DNA from: SABY01 sp964523795
GTDB lineage: Bacteria > Bacteroidota > Bacteroidia > Bacteroidales > 4484-276
NCBI GenBank assembly: GCA_964523795.1
Contig: CAZGAO010000006.1
Coordinates: 39,041-103,040 of the forward strand
Direction of reading: 5' to 3'
Length of the DNA: 64,000 nucleotides
The position numbers and the translations under genes were made by a program. Shown piece by piece: positions 53,999 to 62,510 of this stretch (the stretch's first letter is position 1; every line of letters starts with the position of its first letter). The notes beneath the pieces were generated by a model. The model worked only from the letters and a program-made list of their open reading frames with translations, searched no databases and was not told the origin of the DNA.

Positions 53999-54724
53999 CT
54001 AAAAACTTTGGTAGAGCCACCAGATGCCAACAATGATGGCTGCCAGACCGCCCGTAATTCGCAGCGCGGCAAAGGCCTTGTTGCGCCCTGCCATCGATAT
54101 TCGTGTTGCGATATAGCCCAGCAATGCCGAAAACGAAATCATGGCTGCGATAGTTCCCACTCCAAATCCTCCGAGATACATGGCTGCATCGTGTTTGCTC
54201 GGCAGAGCCAGGGTGGGAAGTATAGCAAAGAGGTGCGAAACGCCCGCCAGCCCGTGAAAGATACCGATGCCCAGCGAGGCGCGCACATTTTGGCGGTGCT
54301 TGTATGGATGGCTGTGGCTGTGAGCAGCCGGGCTGCTGTGATAGTTTTCTGTACTATGCTCGTGTTTATGAATGTGGACAATGTCGCCCTCATCTGTTTT
54401 GTGGGTGTGTGGATGGGCATGACGACCCGAAATATTTTTGATGCCCGTTTTGGCAATAGCCCAGGCACCAATAAGGATCAGCATCAGACCCACCAGTTGC
54501 TCGCTGTGTTCGGATATTTTTTCTACCGGGATAAAATCCCTGAAAAGTAAAAACAAAAGTCCTATCAATAAAATACCAACCGTATGGCCAATTCCCCAGG
54601 CCAGACCAATTCCCCACGAGCGTTTTCTGGCCTCGATGGCCAGTGGTGTAACGGCGGCAAGATGGTCAGGGCCTGAGAGTACATGAGCGATGGCGGCAAC
54701 AATACCGGTAAATAGCGTGAGCAT
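53999..54724 (-). CDS. NicO/UreH-type nickel-cobalt transporter-like membrane protein
   Basis: A 241-residue inner-membrane protein with six or so helices. Helix 1 carries HVLSGPDHLAAVTPLA, the metal-recognition motif of the NicO/UreH group, and GIGLAWGIGHTVGILLIG gives a second His-containing helix. A cytoplasmic loop (about 100-145) holds about fifteen histidines (HAHPHTHKT, HIHKHEHS, HSHSHPYKH), well suited to bind Ni2+, Co2+ or Zn2+. HGLAGVSHLFAILPTLAL follows. It probably moves Ni2+ or Co2+; direction is uncertain because both importers and effluxers exist. No urease or hydrogenase gene is adjacent. Confidence 0.85.
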   Translation of the reverse strand: MLTLFTGIVAAIAHVLSGPDHLAAVTPLAIEARKRSWGIGLAWGIGHTVGILLIGLLFLLFRDFIPVEKISEHSEQLVGLMLILIGAWAIAKTGIKNISGRHAHPHTHKTDEGDIVHIHKHEHSTENYHSSPAAHSHSHPYKHRQNVRASLGIGIFHGLAGVSHLFAILPTLALPSKHDAAMYLGGFGVGTIAAMISFSALLGYIATRISMAGRNKAFAALRITGGLAAIIVGIWWLYQSF

Positions 54725-54786
54725 AGCGAGATAATTTTATTTTGAGCCGGCAAAAATATTGGAATCTTTCTAACCGTAGCAAAAAA

Positions 54787-54917
54787 AGTCATAGTATGGC
54801 TAAGATAACGCGCTCTTCAGAAAGTCATAGGATGGCTAAGATAACGCGCTCTTCAGAAAGTCATTGTATGGCTTTGAGCCATGCTATGACTATCGTGGCT
54901 TTGAGCCTTGCTTTGAC
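54787..54917 (+). repeat. 36-bp tandem repeats and a 27-bp repeat pair upstream of guaA
   Basis: A 36-bp unit beginning AGTCATAGTATGGCTAAG occurs twice with a single difference (54787-54822, 54823-54858) and starts a third time at 54859. From about 54868 a different unit, GGCTTTGAGCC(A/T)TGC(T)(A/T)TGACTA, occurs twice. AGTCATAGTATGGCT (54787) is nearly complementary to AGCCATGCTATGACT (54878-54892), so the stretch can fold back on itself. Confidence 0.75.
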
Positions 54918-54968
54918 TACATTTATCAATTAACTATTAACAGTTATCTTTTTAAATGCTTGAAATAT

Positions 54969-54976
54969 TATTTTTG
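54969..54976 (+). promoter_or_regulatory. -7 element directly before guaA
   Basis: TATTTTTG (54969-54976) fits TAnnTTTG and ends 4 nt before the guaA ATG, the same distance as at tRNA-Ser (30049/30054) and the toxin GTG (4481/4486). The guaA message may therefore be leaderless. No exact -33 TTTG is visible. Confidence 0.45.
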
Positions 54977-54980
54977 CGCC

Positions 54981-56510
54981 ATGCAAGAAATGATATTAAT
55001 ACTCGATTTCGGTTCGCAATACACACAGCTTATCGCCCGCCGTGTGCGCGAACTCAATGTATATTGCGAAATACATCCTTTTAATAAGATTCCAAGTCTT
55101 GATGGGGTTCGTGGAGTGGTGCTCTCGGGCAGCCCCTTTTCGGTGCTCGATGCTGATGCCCCCGAGCCGGAACTTGATGAGATTCTGCGCCGAAAGATTC
55201 CATTGCTTGGCGTGTGCTATGGCGCGCAGTATTTGGCAAAAAAATATGGCGGAACTGTTGAGCCATCCAACACACGCGAATACGGCAGAGCAAATCTCGG
55301 TAAAATTGATACCACCAATGCCTTACTCAAAGGTATGAGCAAGGGCTGCCAGGTATGGATGTCGCACGGCGATACCATTCTTCGTCTGCCCCAAAATTAT
55401 CATCTTATCTCAAGTACCGGCGATGTGGAGATAGCGGCTTATGAGCACAATACCGATCCCGTTTACGGCATACAATTTCATCCCGAAGTGTATCATAGCA
55501 CCGAAGGGATGATTTTGCTCGAAAACTTTGTGGTGCATATTTGTGGTAGCAAACAAAGCTGGACTCCGGCATCTTTTGCCCAAACGAGCATTGCGCAGTT
55601 AAAAGAACAACTGGGCAACGATAAGGTGGTGCTAGGCTTGTCGGGCGGCGTGGATTCATCGGTGGCAGCCCTGCTCTTGCACAAGGCCATCGGCAGCAGG
55701 CTGCATTGTATTTTTGTGGATAACGGCCTTTTGCGGAAAAACGAATTTGCTGATGTACTCGAAGCCTACAAAGATATGGGCTTGAATGCAAAAGGTGTTG
55801 AGGCTGCCCAAAAATTTTATTCCGCGCTTAGCGGCTTAAGCGAACCTGAAGAAAAACGCAAGGCCATCGGACGAACCTTTATCGAGGTCTTTGATGAAGA
55901 AGCGCATAAGATAAAAGATGTGGTGTGGCTTGCCCAGGGCACCATTTATCCTGATGTTATCGAATCGGTATCGGTAAACGGGCCTTCGGCAACCATCAAA
56001 TCGCATCACAATGTTGGGGGCTTGCCCGAGATGATGAAACTAAAAGTGGTGGAACCCTTGAATACTTTGTTCAAAGACGAGGTGCGCAGGGTAGGGAAGG
56101 AACTTGGGCTGAAAGCGGAGATTTTGCACCGTCATCCCTTCCCGGGACCGGGGCTGGGTATTCGTATCCTTGGCGAAATCACAGCCGAACGCATTCGGAT
56201 TTTGCAGGAGGTAGATTATATTTTTGTGGACGGATTAAAAACCAGTAAGCTTTACGATGAGGTTTGGCAAGCCCTCGTGGTCTTGCTTCCGGTACAATCG
56301 GTGGGTGTGATGGGCGATGAGCGGACTTACGAAAATGTAGTTGCACTGCGTGCTGTCGAGTCCACCGATGGCATGACGGCCGATTGGTCGAAGCTGCCCT
56401 ATGATTTCCTGGCCAAAGTCTCCAACGATATTATTAATAAAGTAAAAGGAGTTAACCGCGTAGTTTACGACATCAGTAGCAAACCGCCAGCTACCATCGA
56501 GTGGGAATAA
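54981..56510 (+). CDS. guaA: GMP synthase (glutamine-hydrolysing)
   Basis: Converts XMP to GMP with ATP and glutamine. The 509-residue protein starts at ATG 54981 (MQEMILILDFGSQYTQLIARRVREL); a longer open frame from 54864 runs into tandem repeats and is spurious. The class I glutaminase domain (1-195) has the nucleophile in GVCYGAQYLAKKYGG and the His/Glu pair in GIQFHPEVYHS. The ATP pyrophosphatase P-loop is LGLSGGVDSSVAALLL (near 212). The dimerisation/XMP domain has HRHPFPGPGLGIRILG and ends PPATIEWE. Complete and presumably essential. Confidence 0.97.
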   Translation: MQEMILILDFGSQYTQLIARRVRELNVYCEIHPFNKIPSLDGVRGVVLSGSPFSVLDADAPEPELDEILRRKIPLLGVCYGAQYLAKKYGGTVEPSNTREYGRANLGKIDTTNALLKGMSKGCQVWMSHGDTILRLPQNYHLISSTGDVEIAAYEHNTDPVYGIQFHPEVYHSTEGMILLENFVVHICGSKQSWTPASFAQTSIAQLKEQLGNDKVVLGLSGGVDSSVAALLLHKAIGSRLHCIFVDNGLLRKNEFADVLEAYKDMGLNAKGVEAAQKFYSALSGLSEPEEKRKAIGRTFIEVFDEEAHKIKDVVWLAQGTIYPDVIESVSVNGPSATIKSHHNVGGLPEMMKLKVVEPLNTLFKDEVRRVGKELGLKAEILHRHPFPGPGLGIRILGEITAERIRILQEVDYIFVDGLKTSKLYDEVWQALVVLLPVQSVGVMGDERTYENVVALRAVESTDGMTADWSKLPYDFLAKVSNDIINKVKGVNRVVYDISSKPPATIEWE

Positions 56511-56592
56511 TCCTTCCCTAACGGAAATAAATCATGGCTTGGAGAGTTTTTTCAATCAGATATTTTCATAAATCAATACAGTGATCCAAAAA

Positions 56593-58695
56593 ATGAAGTG
56601 GTCAAAAAGTTTAATTTTATTTATCACCCTGTTTTTGTCCATGGGCACTTTTGCGCAAGAGTCTGCGGTAAAGGTTTCGGATGTTGTCCAGGAAATTAAC
56701 GGGAAGCAATATTATTTGCACAAGGTGCAAAAGGGTGAAACCCTATCTTCGATTTCGAGAGCCTACCATTGTACGGTGGATGATATCCGATCGGGCAATT
56801 ATGGTCTTAGCGACCAGATCAGCCCTGGCGATTTTTTAAAGGTTCCGGTGATGTCAGAAAATTTGCCCCAGGCCAATCAGTCGGACGGGCGAGTAAATTA
56901 CCGGCGCATTGCCAAAGGCGAAACCCTGTATAGCCTGGCACAGGAATTCAACGTATCGGTGGAAGACATTAAGGCTGCAAACGGTGGCCTGGAAGAAGGC
57001 CTGAAAACCGGAGGCTTTATCAAAATACCCGTGAGCCAAACCATGCACAATCCTCCTGCGCCCCAAACGAAAAGCGAGAGGCAGGAGCAAAAAGACTACT
57101 TTGAATTCCAAGCCAAAGAAAAAACGAGCGTTTATACCCTTGCCATCAAATATCGGGTAAGCATTGATGAAATTCGTAGTTACAACCCCGGACTTGATGA
57201 AGATATTAACGAGGGCGAAATTATTAAAATCCCCCTGAACACACGCCCACGCGAGTTTATCACTCACACCGTTACACAGCGGCAAACCATGAATCGCGTG
57301 GCTCGTAATTACAATTTGGATGTGGAAGCCCTCAAAGAAATCAATCCTTACATTTCGCGACACCTTGAGGAGGGGCAGGTATTGAGGATTCCGCTGCCTA
57401 AAATTGAAATTAAAGAAACTAAAATTGATAGCCTCCAGCTAATCGAAGAACTTGAAATTACGGAAGTAAGCCGCGAAAAAAGCCAGGAAGATATTTGTTA
57501 CGAAATGATCCACGACAGCGTTTACAATGTCGCGCTCGTTCTGCCATTTTACCTCTCGGTTTACGATTCGGTAAAAACTGTGATGCTCAGCGAGCAGGAA
57601 CAAGCTCCGCCTGACATGTATATCAAACCTTATGTCTTTATTCAGTTTTACGAGGGCTTTTTGATGGCTGCTGATTCGATGCGCAAGGCCGGTCTTGATG
57701 TTAAAATTCATGTTTACAATGTAGAGGATAATATCGACCAGGCTAAAATGCTAATTAAAAACCCAGGACTAAAAAGCATGGATTTGATTGTTGGTCCCGT
57801 ATTTAATAATCCCTTCAAAGTAGTGGCCGATTTTGCTGCCGAGCATCATATCAATATTGTAAACCCCTTTTCCACGCGTGAGGAAATAAGCCGGGAAAAC
57901 CCTTTTGTTTTTCAGCTTCAACCCGTCTTTTCGGATCAGTATTCGGTATTAATCAACTACCTGAATAAGTATCACGATTATGCGCAAATATTTGTTGCCC
58001 GCCACAATCCTTACCGTGATGAGGTGCCATTCTCAGATCTGAAAAACGCGCTGAATCGTGATCTCGAATCCCGACAAGGAAATTACACCGGGCTTTATAA
58101 CGAAATTATTTACAGCCGCGACAGCACCTACGCCCTCGAACATCTGGCATCTATCGAGCATAAAAATATCGTTATAGTTTATTCGGAAAACAAGCTCTTT
58201 ATCCTCGACCTCATGCGCAAGCTCAACGAACTGAGAGATACTTTTGACATCATGGTGGTGGGTATGCCCAACTGGAAGGATATTGATGGCCTTGAACCCG
58301 AGGACATGAACAATCTGAATACCCACATCCTTAGCAAAGATTACATCAACTATCAGCACGAACCCGTGCGTAAATTCCTTGCTGCCTTCAGGCAAAAATA
58401 TGCTTCCGAACCGCGCGAGTATGCGTTTACCGGCTACAACACCGGCATTTATTTCCTCAGTGCGCTGATGAAATATGGCCCGGCTTTCAACGATTGCATC
58501 CAATACTATGATATGGAGGTGCTGAGTATGGGTATCGATTTTGAATCAACGCCCGGCAACGGCTTTCGCAACTTGCACTGGAATATGCTGGGGATGGAAA
58601 ATTACAGGTATGTAAAAAAAACCGCACCGCTCGAAACCTACGACCTCTCAAAACCTCCAGCCAGGTATTACAAATACATGGAGAGCGACTATTAG
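56593..58695 (+). CDS. LysM-repeat protein with periplasmic-binding-protein-like domain
   Basis: Start at ATG 56593 (MKWSKSLILFITLFLSMGTFAQ, signal peptide); a GTG four codons upstream is in frame. The 700-residue exported protein has four LysM-type repeats (about 40-265: HKVQKGETLSSISRAY, RRIAKGETLYSLAQEFNV, KTSVYTLAIKYRVS, TVTQRQTMNRVARNYNL) that bind peptidoglycan. A type 1 periplasmic-binding fold (about 310-690) resembles amino-acid ABC substrate-binding proteins (NVALVLPFYLSVYDS, SMDLIVGPVFNNPF, YAFTGYNTGIYFLSALM). No ABC genes are nearby, so it may sense or scaffold rather than transport. Its TAG stop straddles the boundary of mobile element copy C. It lies 82 nt after guaA. Confidence 0.88.
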   Translation: MKWSKSLILFITLFLSMGTFAQESAVKVSDVVQEINGKQYYLHKVQKGETLSSISRAYHCTVDDIRSGNYGLSDQISPGDFLKVPVMSENLPQANQSDGRVNYRRIAKGETLYSLAQEFNVSVEDIKAANGGLEEGLKTGGFIKIPVSQTMHNPPAPQTKSERQEQKDYFEFQAKEKTSVYTLAIKYRVSIDEIRSYNPGLDEDINEGEIIKIPLNTRPREFITHTVTQRQTMNRVARNYNLDVEALKEINPYISRHLEEGQVLRIPLPKIEIKETKIDSLQLIEELEITEVSREKSQEDICYEMIHDSVYNVALVLPFYLSVYDSVKTVMLSEQEQAPPDMYIKPYVFIQFYEGFLMAADSMRKAGLDVKIHVYNVEDNIDQAKMLIKNPGLKSMDLIVGPVFNNPFKVVADFAAEHHINIVNPFSTREEISRENPFVFQLQPVFSDQYSVLINYLNKYHDYAQIFVARHNPYRDEVPFSDLKNALNRDLESRQGNYTGLYNEIIYSRDSTYALEHLASIEHKNIVIVYSENKLFILDLMRKLNELRDTFDIMVVGMPNWKDIDGLEPEDMNNLNTHILSKDYINYQHEPVRKFLAAFRQKYASEPREYAFTGYNTGIYFLSALMKYGPAFNDCIQYYDMEVLSMGIDFESTPGNGFRNLHWNMLGMENYRYVKKTAPLETYDLSKPPARYYKYMESDY

Positions 58696-58910
58696 TGTTT
58701 GTCAGTAAAGTCGGCACTTTTTGATTTTAGATTGATGATTAATGCCGAGCTACGCTCGTGCATCCACGAAAAGAAATAAAAATTAAAAATTTTTGACTTT
58801 TCGGGACGATTGAAGATTTTAGATCGTGTTGAATATCAAATACATCTTAAATCTAAATTCGACAATCTGAAATCGTATATTTTTCTAAATTCTACTTTAA
58901 AGACAGACTT
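58695..58910. mobile_element. Short non-autonomous element (MITE-like), copy C
   Basis: About 216 bp. The left end GTGTTTGTCAGTAAAGTCG and the inverse of the right end (GTCTGTCTTTAAAGTAG) match the ends of copies A and B. The right-hand 80 nt, inverted, match the left of copy A (AGAAAAATATACGATTTCAGATT and TTTAGATTTAAGATGTA). A diverged REP-like segment (about 58741-58806) is nested inside. Flanks are CTATTA and TAATTA. Confidence 0.65.
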
Positions 58911-58965
58911 TAATTAGCCTGGGGTGTGGTATTTAGTCTGGTAAAATTCCCAATCTCAATTAGCC

Positions 58966-60456
58966 TTATTTTTTGATAAATCTAAAAGCCTCATTAAGCA
59001 TTCCTTCGGCCTTCTGGTTCAAGTCATCCGAAATCCTGAAAAAGTAAACAGGAACCAAAAACAAAATGCTAAGGGCAGCACTGCGGATAACAATATCGAT
59101 AAGATAATTGGAAAAGACCGGGATAAAAGTGCTGATGTACCAGGCGGCCACAGCAATTGCGACCAAAATCAGGTGCTTTGGTGTGAAGGGCTGGATGCCG
59201 AAGCGCATTTTGATAAAAAACAATTTCATAAGATTATAAACGGACTTGGCAATAAACGAAGCCAGGGCAGCACCCATAATCCCATAAATGGGAATAAAAA
59301 TAAAGTTGGTAATTACTATCACCGCCGAAAAAATGACCAGCAAATAAGTAAGCCATTTGTAATAAACGGAGGTTCCTATAATTTGTGCACTCATCCCTGT
59401 GCTGCTCTCGGTAAGGTTGGCCAGCGCAATAAATAATATTACATAGCGCCCCGTACTGAATTGCTCACCAATGAGTTGAAATACATTTTCAATATTGCCC
59501 CAGATTCCGATAAAAAACAATAGCCCCAGAACGCTCAGCGTAAGGCTGCTCTTGGTATAAACCTCCGCAATGGTTTTTTTGTTATTGTTTTTCCAGGCCT
59601 CCGAAATCACTACCGAGCCAATGCGCGTCATCGTGCGGAAGGGAATAAGGATAAGGGTGCCGAAGAAAAAACTGATGGTATAAATACCGGTATCGGTAAG
59701 TCCCAGGATGTCGTTGATCATAATGATGTCGATGCTCTGAACCAAAATCCCTGAGAAACTGGCTAAAATTCCGAATAGAGCCACACTCACCATTTCCTTT
59801 TTTAATATTGGAGTAAAGAAACTGAAATCGATTTTGATATAAAACTTCTTTTGATGAATTAAGGTTATCAAAAAAAACAGCATTGGAATCAGATAGGCGG
59901 CGATATAACAATATACGAAAGTAGTAAAGCTGATGATTTGAAAATAATAAAAGATGATGGCAACAATAATGAGGATTCGCTGATAAACTTCTTTGTAGGC
60001 GATTCCTTTTACGGCATTGAACAGCATTCTGAAATACGAATCCAAAATACCATAAATTACCGTGAACAGGGTGAGTGGAACAACAGCATAAAAGAAGGGG
60101 ATAAAGAGTGCAGATTTTTCTTCGGCTCCTTCGAGTAATACATCTTTGAGCAGCAGGTAAACCAATGTCGAAAGCACAAAACCCACCAGCCCCACCATAA
60201 GTGACAAGCCTAAAAAACCATGATGTTTTTTCTTTTCATCCCTGAACTGGGGGAACATTTTGATGGCCACAGTATTGATGCCCAGGCTGGCAAACATGGC
60301 CACGATAGAAGAGTAGGATAGCAAGAGTCGTATCAATCCTATTTGATCGGTTTCCAAAATTCGGGTAAACAAAATAGCCGTGGTGATAAAGCCTAGACCT
60401 ACACCAAGATACGACCAGATAACGCCCGAAATACTTTGTTTTTGAATTACGCCCAC
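58966..60456 (-). CDS. Polysaccharide-type flippase (MATE/MurJ-like, oligosaccharide exporter)
   Basis: A 496-residue inner-membrane protein with 14 predicted helices. It starts at GTG 60456 (MGVIQKQSISGVIWSYLGVGLGF); the upstream in-frame TAA is the stop of gpsA 12 nt away. The N-terminal GVIWSYLGVGLGFITTAILFTRIL and the internal GIYTISFFFGTLILIPFRTMTRIG, GAALASFIAKSVYNLMKLFFIK are typical of the multidrug/oligosaccharidyl-lipid/polysaccharide exporter superfamily (PF01943/PF14667). It would flip lipid-linked glycans. No glycan synthesis cluster is adjacent, so the cargo is unknown. It forms a - strand run with gpsA. Confidence 0.9.
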   Translation of the reverse strand: MGVIQKQSISGVIWSYLGVGLGFITTAILFTRILETDQIGLIRLLLSYSSIVAMFASLGINTVAIKMFPQFRDEKKKHHGFLGLSLMVGLVGFVLSTLVYLLLKDVLLEGAEEKSALFIPFFYAVVPLTLFTVIYGILDSYFRMLFNAVKGIAYKEVYQRILIIVAIIFYYFQIISFTTFVYCYIAAYLIPMLFFLITLIHQKKFYIKIDFSFFTPILKKEMVSVALFGILASFSGILVQSIDIIMINDILGLTDTGIYTISFFFGTLILIPFRTMTRIGSVVISEAWKNNNKKTIAEVYTKSSLTLSVLGLLFFIGIWGNIENVFQLIGEQFSTGRYVILFIALANLTESSTGMSAQIIGTSVYYKWLTYLLVIFSAVIVITNFIFIPIYGIMGAALASFIAKSVYNLMKLFFIKMRFGIQPFTPKHLILVAIAVAAWYISTFIPVFSNYLIDIVIRSAALSILFLVPVYFFRISDDLNQKAEGMLNEAFRFIKK

Positions 60457-60468
60457 AGGGTTTTTGTA

Positions 60469-61458
60469 TTAATGTTTGCCGTTGTCAATTCCACTTTCTG
60501 CAAGGAGCTTACCCACAAAACCCGAAATATCGTATTCGGTGTTAAACACCTTGTATAGCTCGTTTAATATGGGATAATCGTTCATGCTTTCCTTGCGATG
60601 TGCCAATTCATCGTAAAATACATTAACGGCAATACGCCCTTCCAAAACTACTTTCTCGGAAATGTAATCCGTAAAAAAACCCTTGCCTATCAAAAGTCCG
60701 AGTGTTCGGTTGCGGCTCAGGTCGTTGAGTGCGGTAAGCGCGAAATCGCCAATGCCGCAGTAGCTAAAGAGCGTTTTTTTGTTCCCGCCAAACATGAGCA
60801 GCAGCGTACGCATTTCGCTGAACGCCTTGGTGAAAATCAAAAACTTGAGGTTTGGCGACTCAAACTGTGCATCCACCACCCCAATGACGATGGCGTAAAT
60901 ATTTTTTAAAATACTTAAAAGCTCCACGCCACGAACATCCGCAGCATAATCGCAGTAAACCGAGGTGTCGGCAAATAGTTTTTCGATGGCTTTATACAGG
61001 GGTTTTTGGGTGCTTCCAACGGTAAATCCTGTAGGCTGACCATTGATGATTTCGCGGGCAAACGAAGGCCCCTTCATGGTGCATACCGGATTGGGTATAA
61101 TGCTGGTCAGGTTTTCGACAATAGTAAGACGGTCGTTGCCAAAGCCCTTAGCGAGATTTATCAAAACTGATTTGGGATGAACCGGCGTTTTGGAAATAAA
61201 ATCGATAACGGCTACCGAAGGAATGGCAATAAAAACAATGGCTTTTTGCTCCAGGAGCGCAAAATCGGTAGAGGCACGCAGGTTTTGGCTTAGCTTAAAA
61301 CTGGGGAAATATTTATGATTGATATGTTTTTGATTGATCGACTCGGCTACCTCGTGCTCCATGGTCAGAAGGCTTACTTCGAGATTTTCCTTTCCGGCAA
61401 GTATGTTTCCGAGGGCGGTGGCTATTGCGCCCCCACCAATAAAAAGTATTTTGTTCAT
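60469..61458 (-). CDS. gpsA: Glycerol-3-phosphate dehydrogenase-like protein
   Basis: Reduces dihydroxyacetone phosphate to sn-glycerol-3-phosphate for phospholipids, if active. The 329-residue protein starts at ATG 61458 (MNKILFIGGGAIATALGNIL). The Rossmann motif is GGGAIATAL instead of GAGAWGTAL. MKGPSFAREI and GVELLSILKNIYAIVIGVVD (active-site Lys) follow, then YCGIGDFALTALNDLSRNR (GLGD motif region with the Arg). Divergence from canonical GpsA is notable: the second glycine position and GLGD differ, so this may be a paralogue with a related substrate. I keep the symbol as the most likely identity. Confidence 0.75.
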   Translation of the reverse strand: MNKILFIGGGAIATALGNILAGKENLEVSLLTMEHEVAESINQKHINHKYFPSFKLSQNLRASTDFALLEQKAIVFIAIPSVAVIDFISKTPVHPKSVLINLAKGFGNDRLTIVENLTSIIPNPVCTMKGPSFAREIINGQPTGFTVGSTQKPLYKAIEKLFADTSVYCDYAADVRGVELLSILKNIYAIVIGVVDAQFESPNLKFLIFTKAFSEMRTLLLMFGGNKKTLFSYCGIGDFALTALNDLSRNRTLGLLIGKGFFTDYISEKVVLEGRIAVNVFYDELAHRKESMNDYPILNELYKVFNTEYDISGFVGKLLAESGIDNGKH

Positions 61459-61532
61459 CTGCTTATCATACATTACATCCCTATCTTTATCAATAAATCG
61501 GCAAATATAGTCGAATCGCCCGAAGGATTAAA

Positions 61533-62498
61533 TTAAGTATTGTTGGTTTCCTTACCAATCTTCGCTGTGCGGATGCTTGCATTAAGCTCAAATCCAATGA
61601 GCACGATAATGGAGTTAAAATAAATCCAAAGCATAAAAACCAACAGCGTGCCGATGGAGCCATAGAGCGCGTTGTAGCGGTTAAAGTTTTCGATGTAAAA
61701 GTTAAATCCAAAGGTGGTGAGGATAAGCAGCAGCGTTGCCAGTGTAGAACCCGCTGAGATAAAGCGAAAGGCACGTTTTCCGGCCGGGGCAAAGTAATAC
61801 AGAAAAGAGTTGGTAAACAAAAATAGGGACACAATCAAAATCCATCGTACAATTTGGATAATTATAATGGTGAAGCTGTTGCGAAGGATACCTTCGTTAA
61901 CCAGCCACTGCATCACATGGCCGCCCACAATCGAAAGCGAAATAAGAATTATAACAAGAACGGCGATAATAAAAAGCAGATATATGGATAGCAAACGCTG
62001 ACGAAACCATGATCGGGTTTCGATATGATGAATAGTTGTGTTAAAACCTTCGATAATGGTGTTGATGCCATTGGTCGAAAAATAGAGTGCCAAAACAAAA
62101 CCCAGCGACAGCAGGTCGGTACGTGGACGAACGATGATTTCGATCAGTGTGGTGCTTACATGCCCCCAAAGTGTAGCAGGTATTACATCCTGCAGGGCTT
62201 CAAGCAGGGTAGGCTGAAAATCTTTGACTGGGACAAAGGGAATGATGGTGAAAAAGAAAATGACGGCTGGGAAGATGGCCAGAAAAAAGTCGAAAGTGAT
62301 GGCTGATGCCCTCAAGGTAAGCTTACCCTCGAAAAGCCCTTTGAAAAAAAATATTAATACCGTAAATAAGGGGATGCCATCAAAGCCGGGAAGCACAATT
62401 TTGCGTAGCAATCGGATAGTAAAGGCCGCACTGTTGCGTATAAAGGTAACACTGCTTTTGCTTAGTTTTGCGAGATATTTGTTGTTGGGATCGAGCAA
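61533..62498 (-). CDS. YihY/BrkB-family membrane protein
   Basis: A 321-residue inner-membrane protein with six helices and the family motifs LTLRASAITFDFFLAIFPAVIFF near 75, LLSLGFVLALYFSTNGINTIIEGFN near 135, and GAGSTLATLL- and YNALYGSIGTLLVFMLWIYFNSIIVLIGFELNA- like segments near 245-305. It starts at TTG 62498 (LDPNNKYLAKL), 12 nt after the in-frame TAA of nadC; no ATG occurs before the conserved region. Family function (possibly export or envelope stability) is unproven. Confidence 0.9.
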   Translation of the reverse strand: MLDPNNKYLAKLSKSSVTFIRNSAAFTIRLLRKIVLPGFDGIPLFTVLIFFFKGLFEGKLTLRASAITFDFFLAIFPAVIFFFTIIPFVPVKDFQPTLLEALQDVIPATLWGHVSTTLIEIIVRPRTDLLSLGFVLALYFSTNGINTIIEGFNTTIHHIETRSWFRQRLLSIYLLFIIAVLVIILISLSIVGGHVMQWLVNEGILRNSFTIIIIQIVRWILIVSLFLFTNSFLYYFAPAGKRAFRFISAGSTLATLLLILTTFGFNFYIENFNRYNALYGSIGTLLVFMLWIYFNSIIVLIGFELNASIRTAKIGKETNNT

Positions 62499-62510
62499 GG
62501 TCTTTAGTTT

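Noticed and set aside
53512..54550. + strand open frames opposite the rex-upstream gene and the His-rich transporter
   Set aside because: They are mirror frames of well-supported - strand genes with family motifs.
54787..54858. Two 36-bp repeats as a CRISPR array
   Set aside because: The units are directly adjacent with no spacers, and no cas genes are present.
54864..54980. 39-codon N-terminal extension of GuaA
   Set aside because: It translates tandem repeats, whereas GMP synthases start right before the glutaminase strand, as from 54981.
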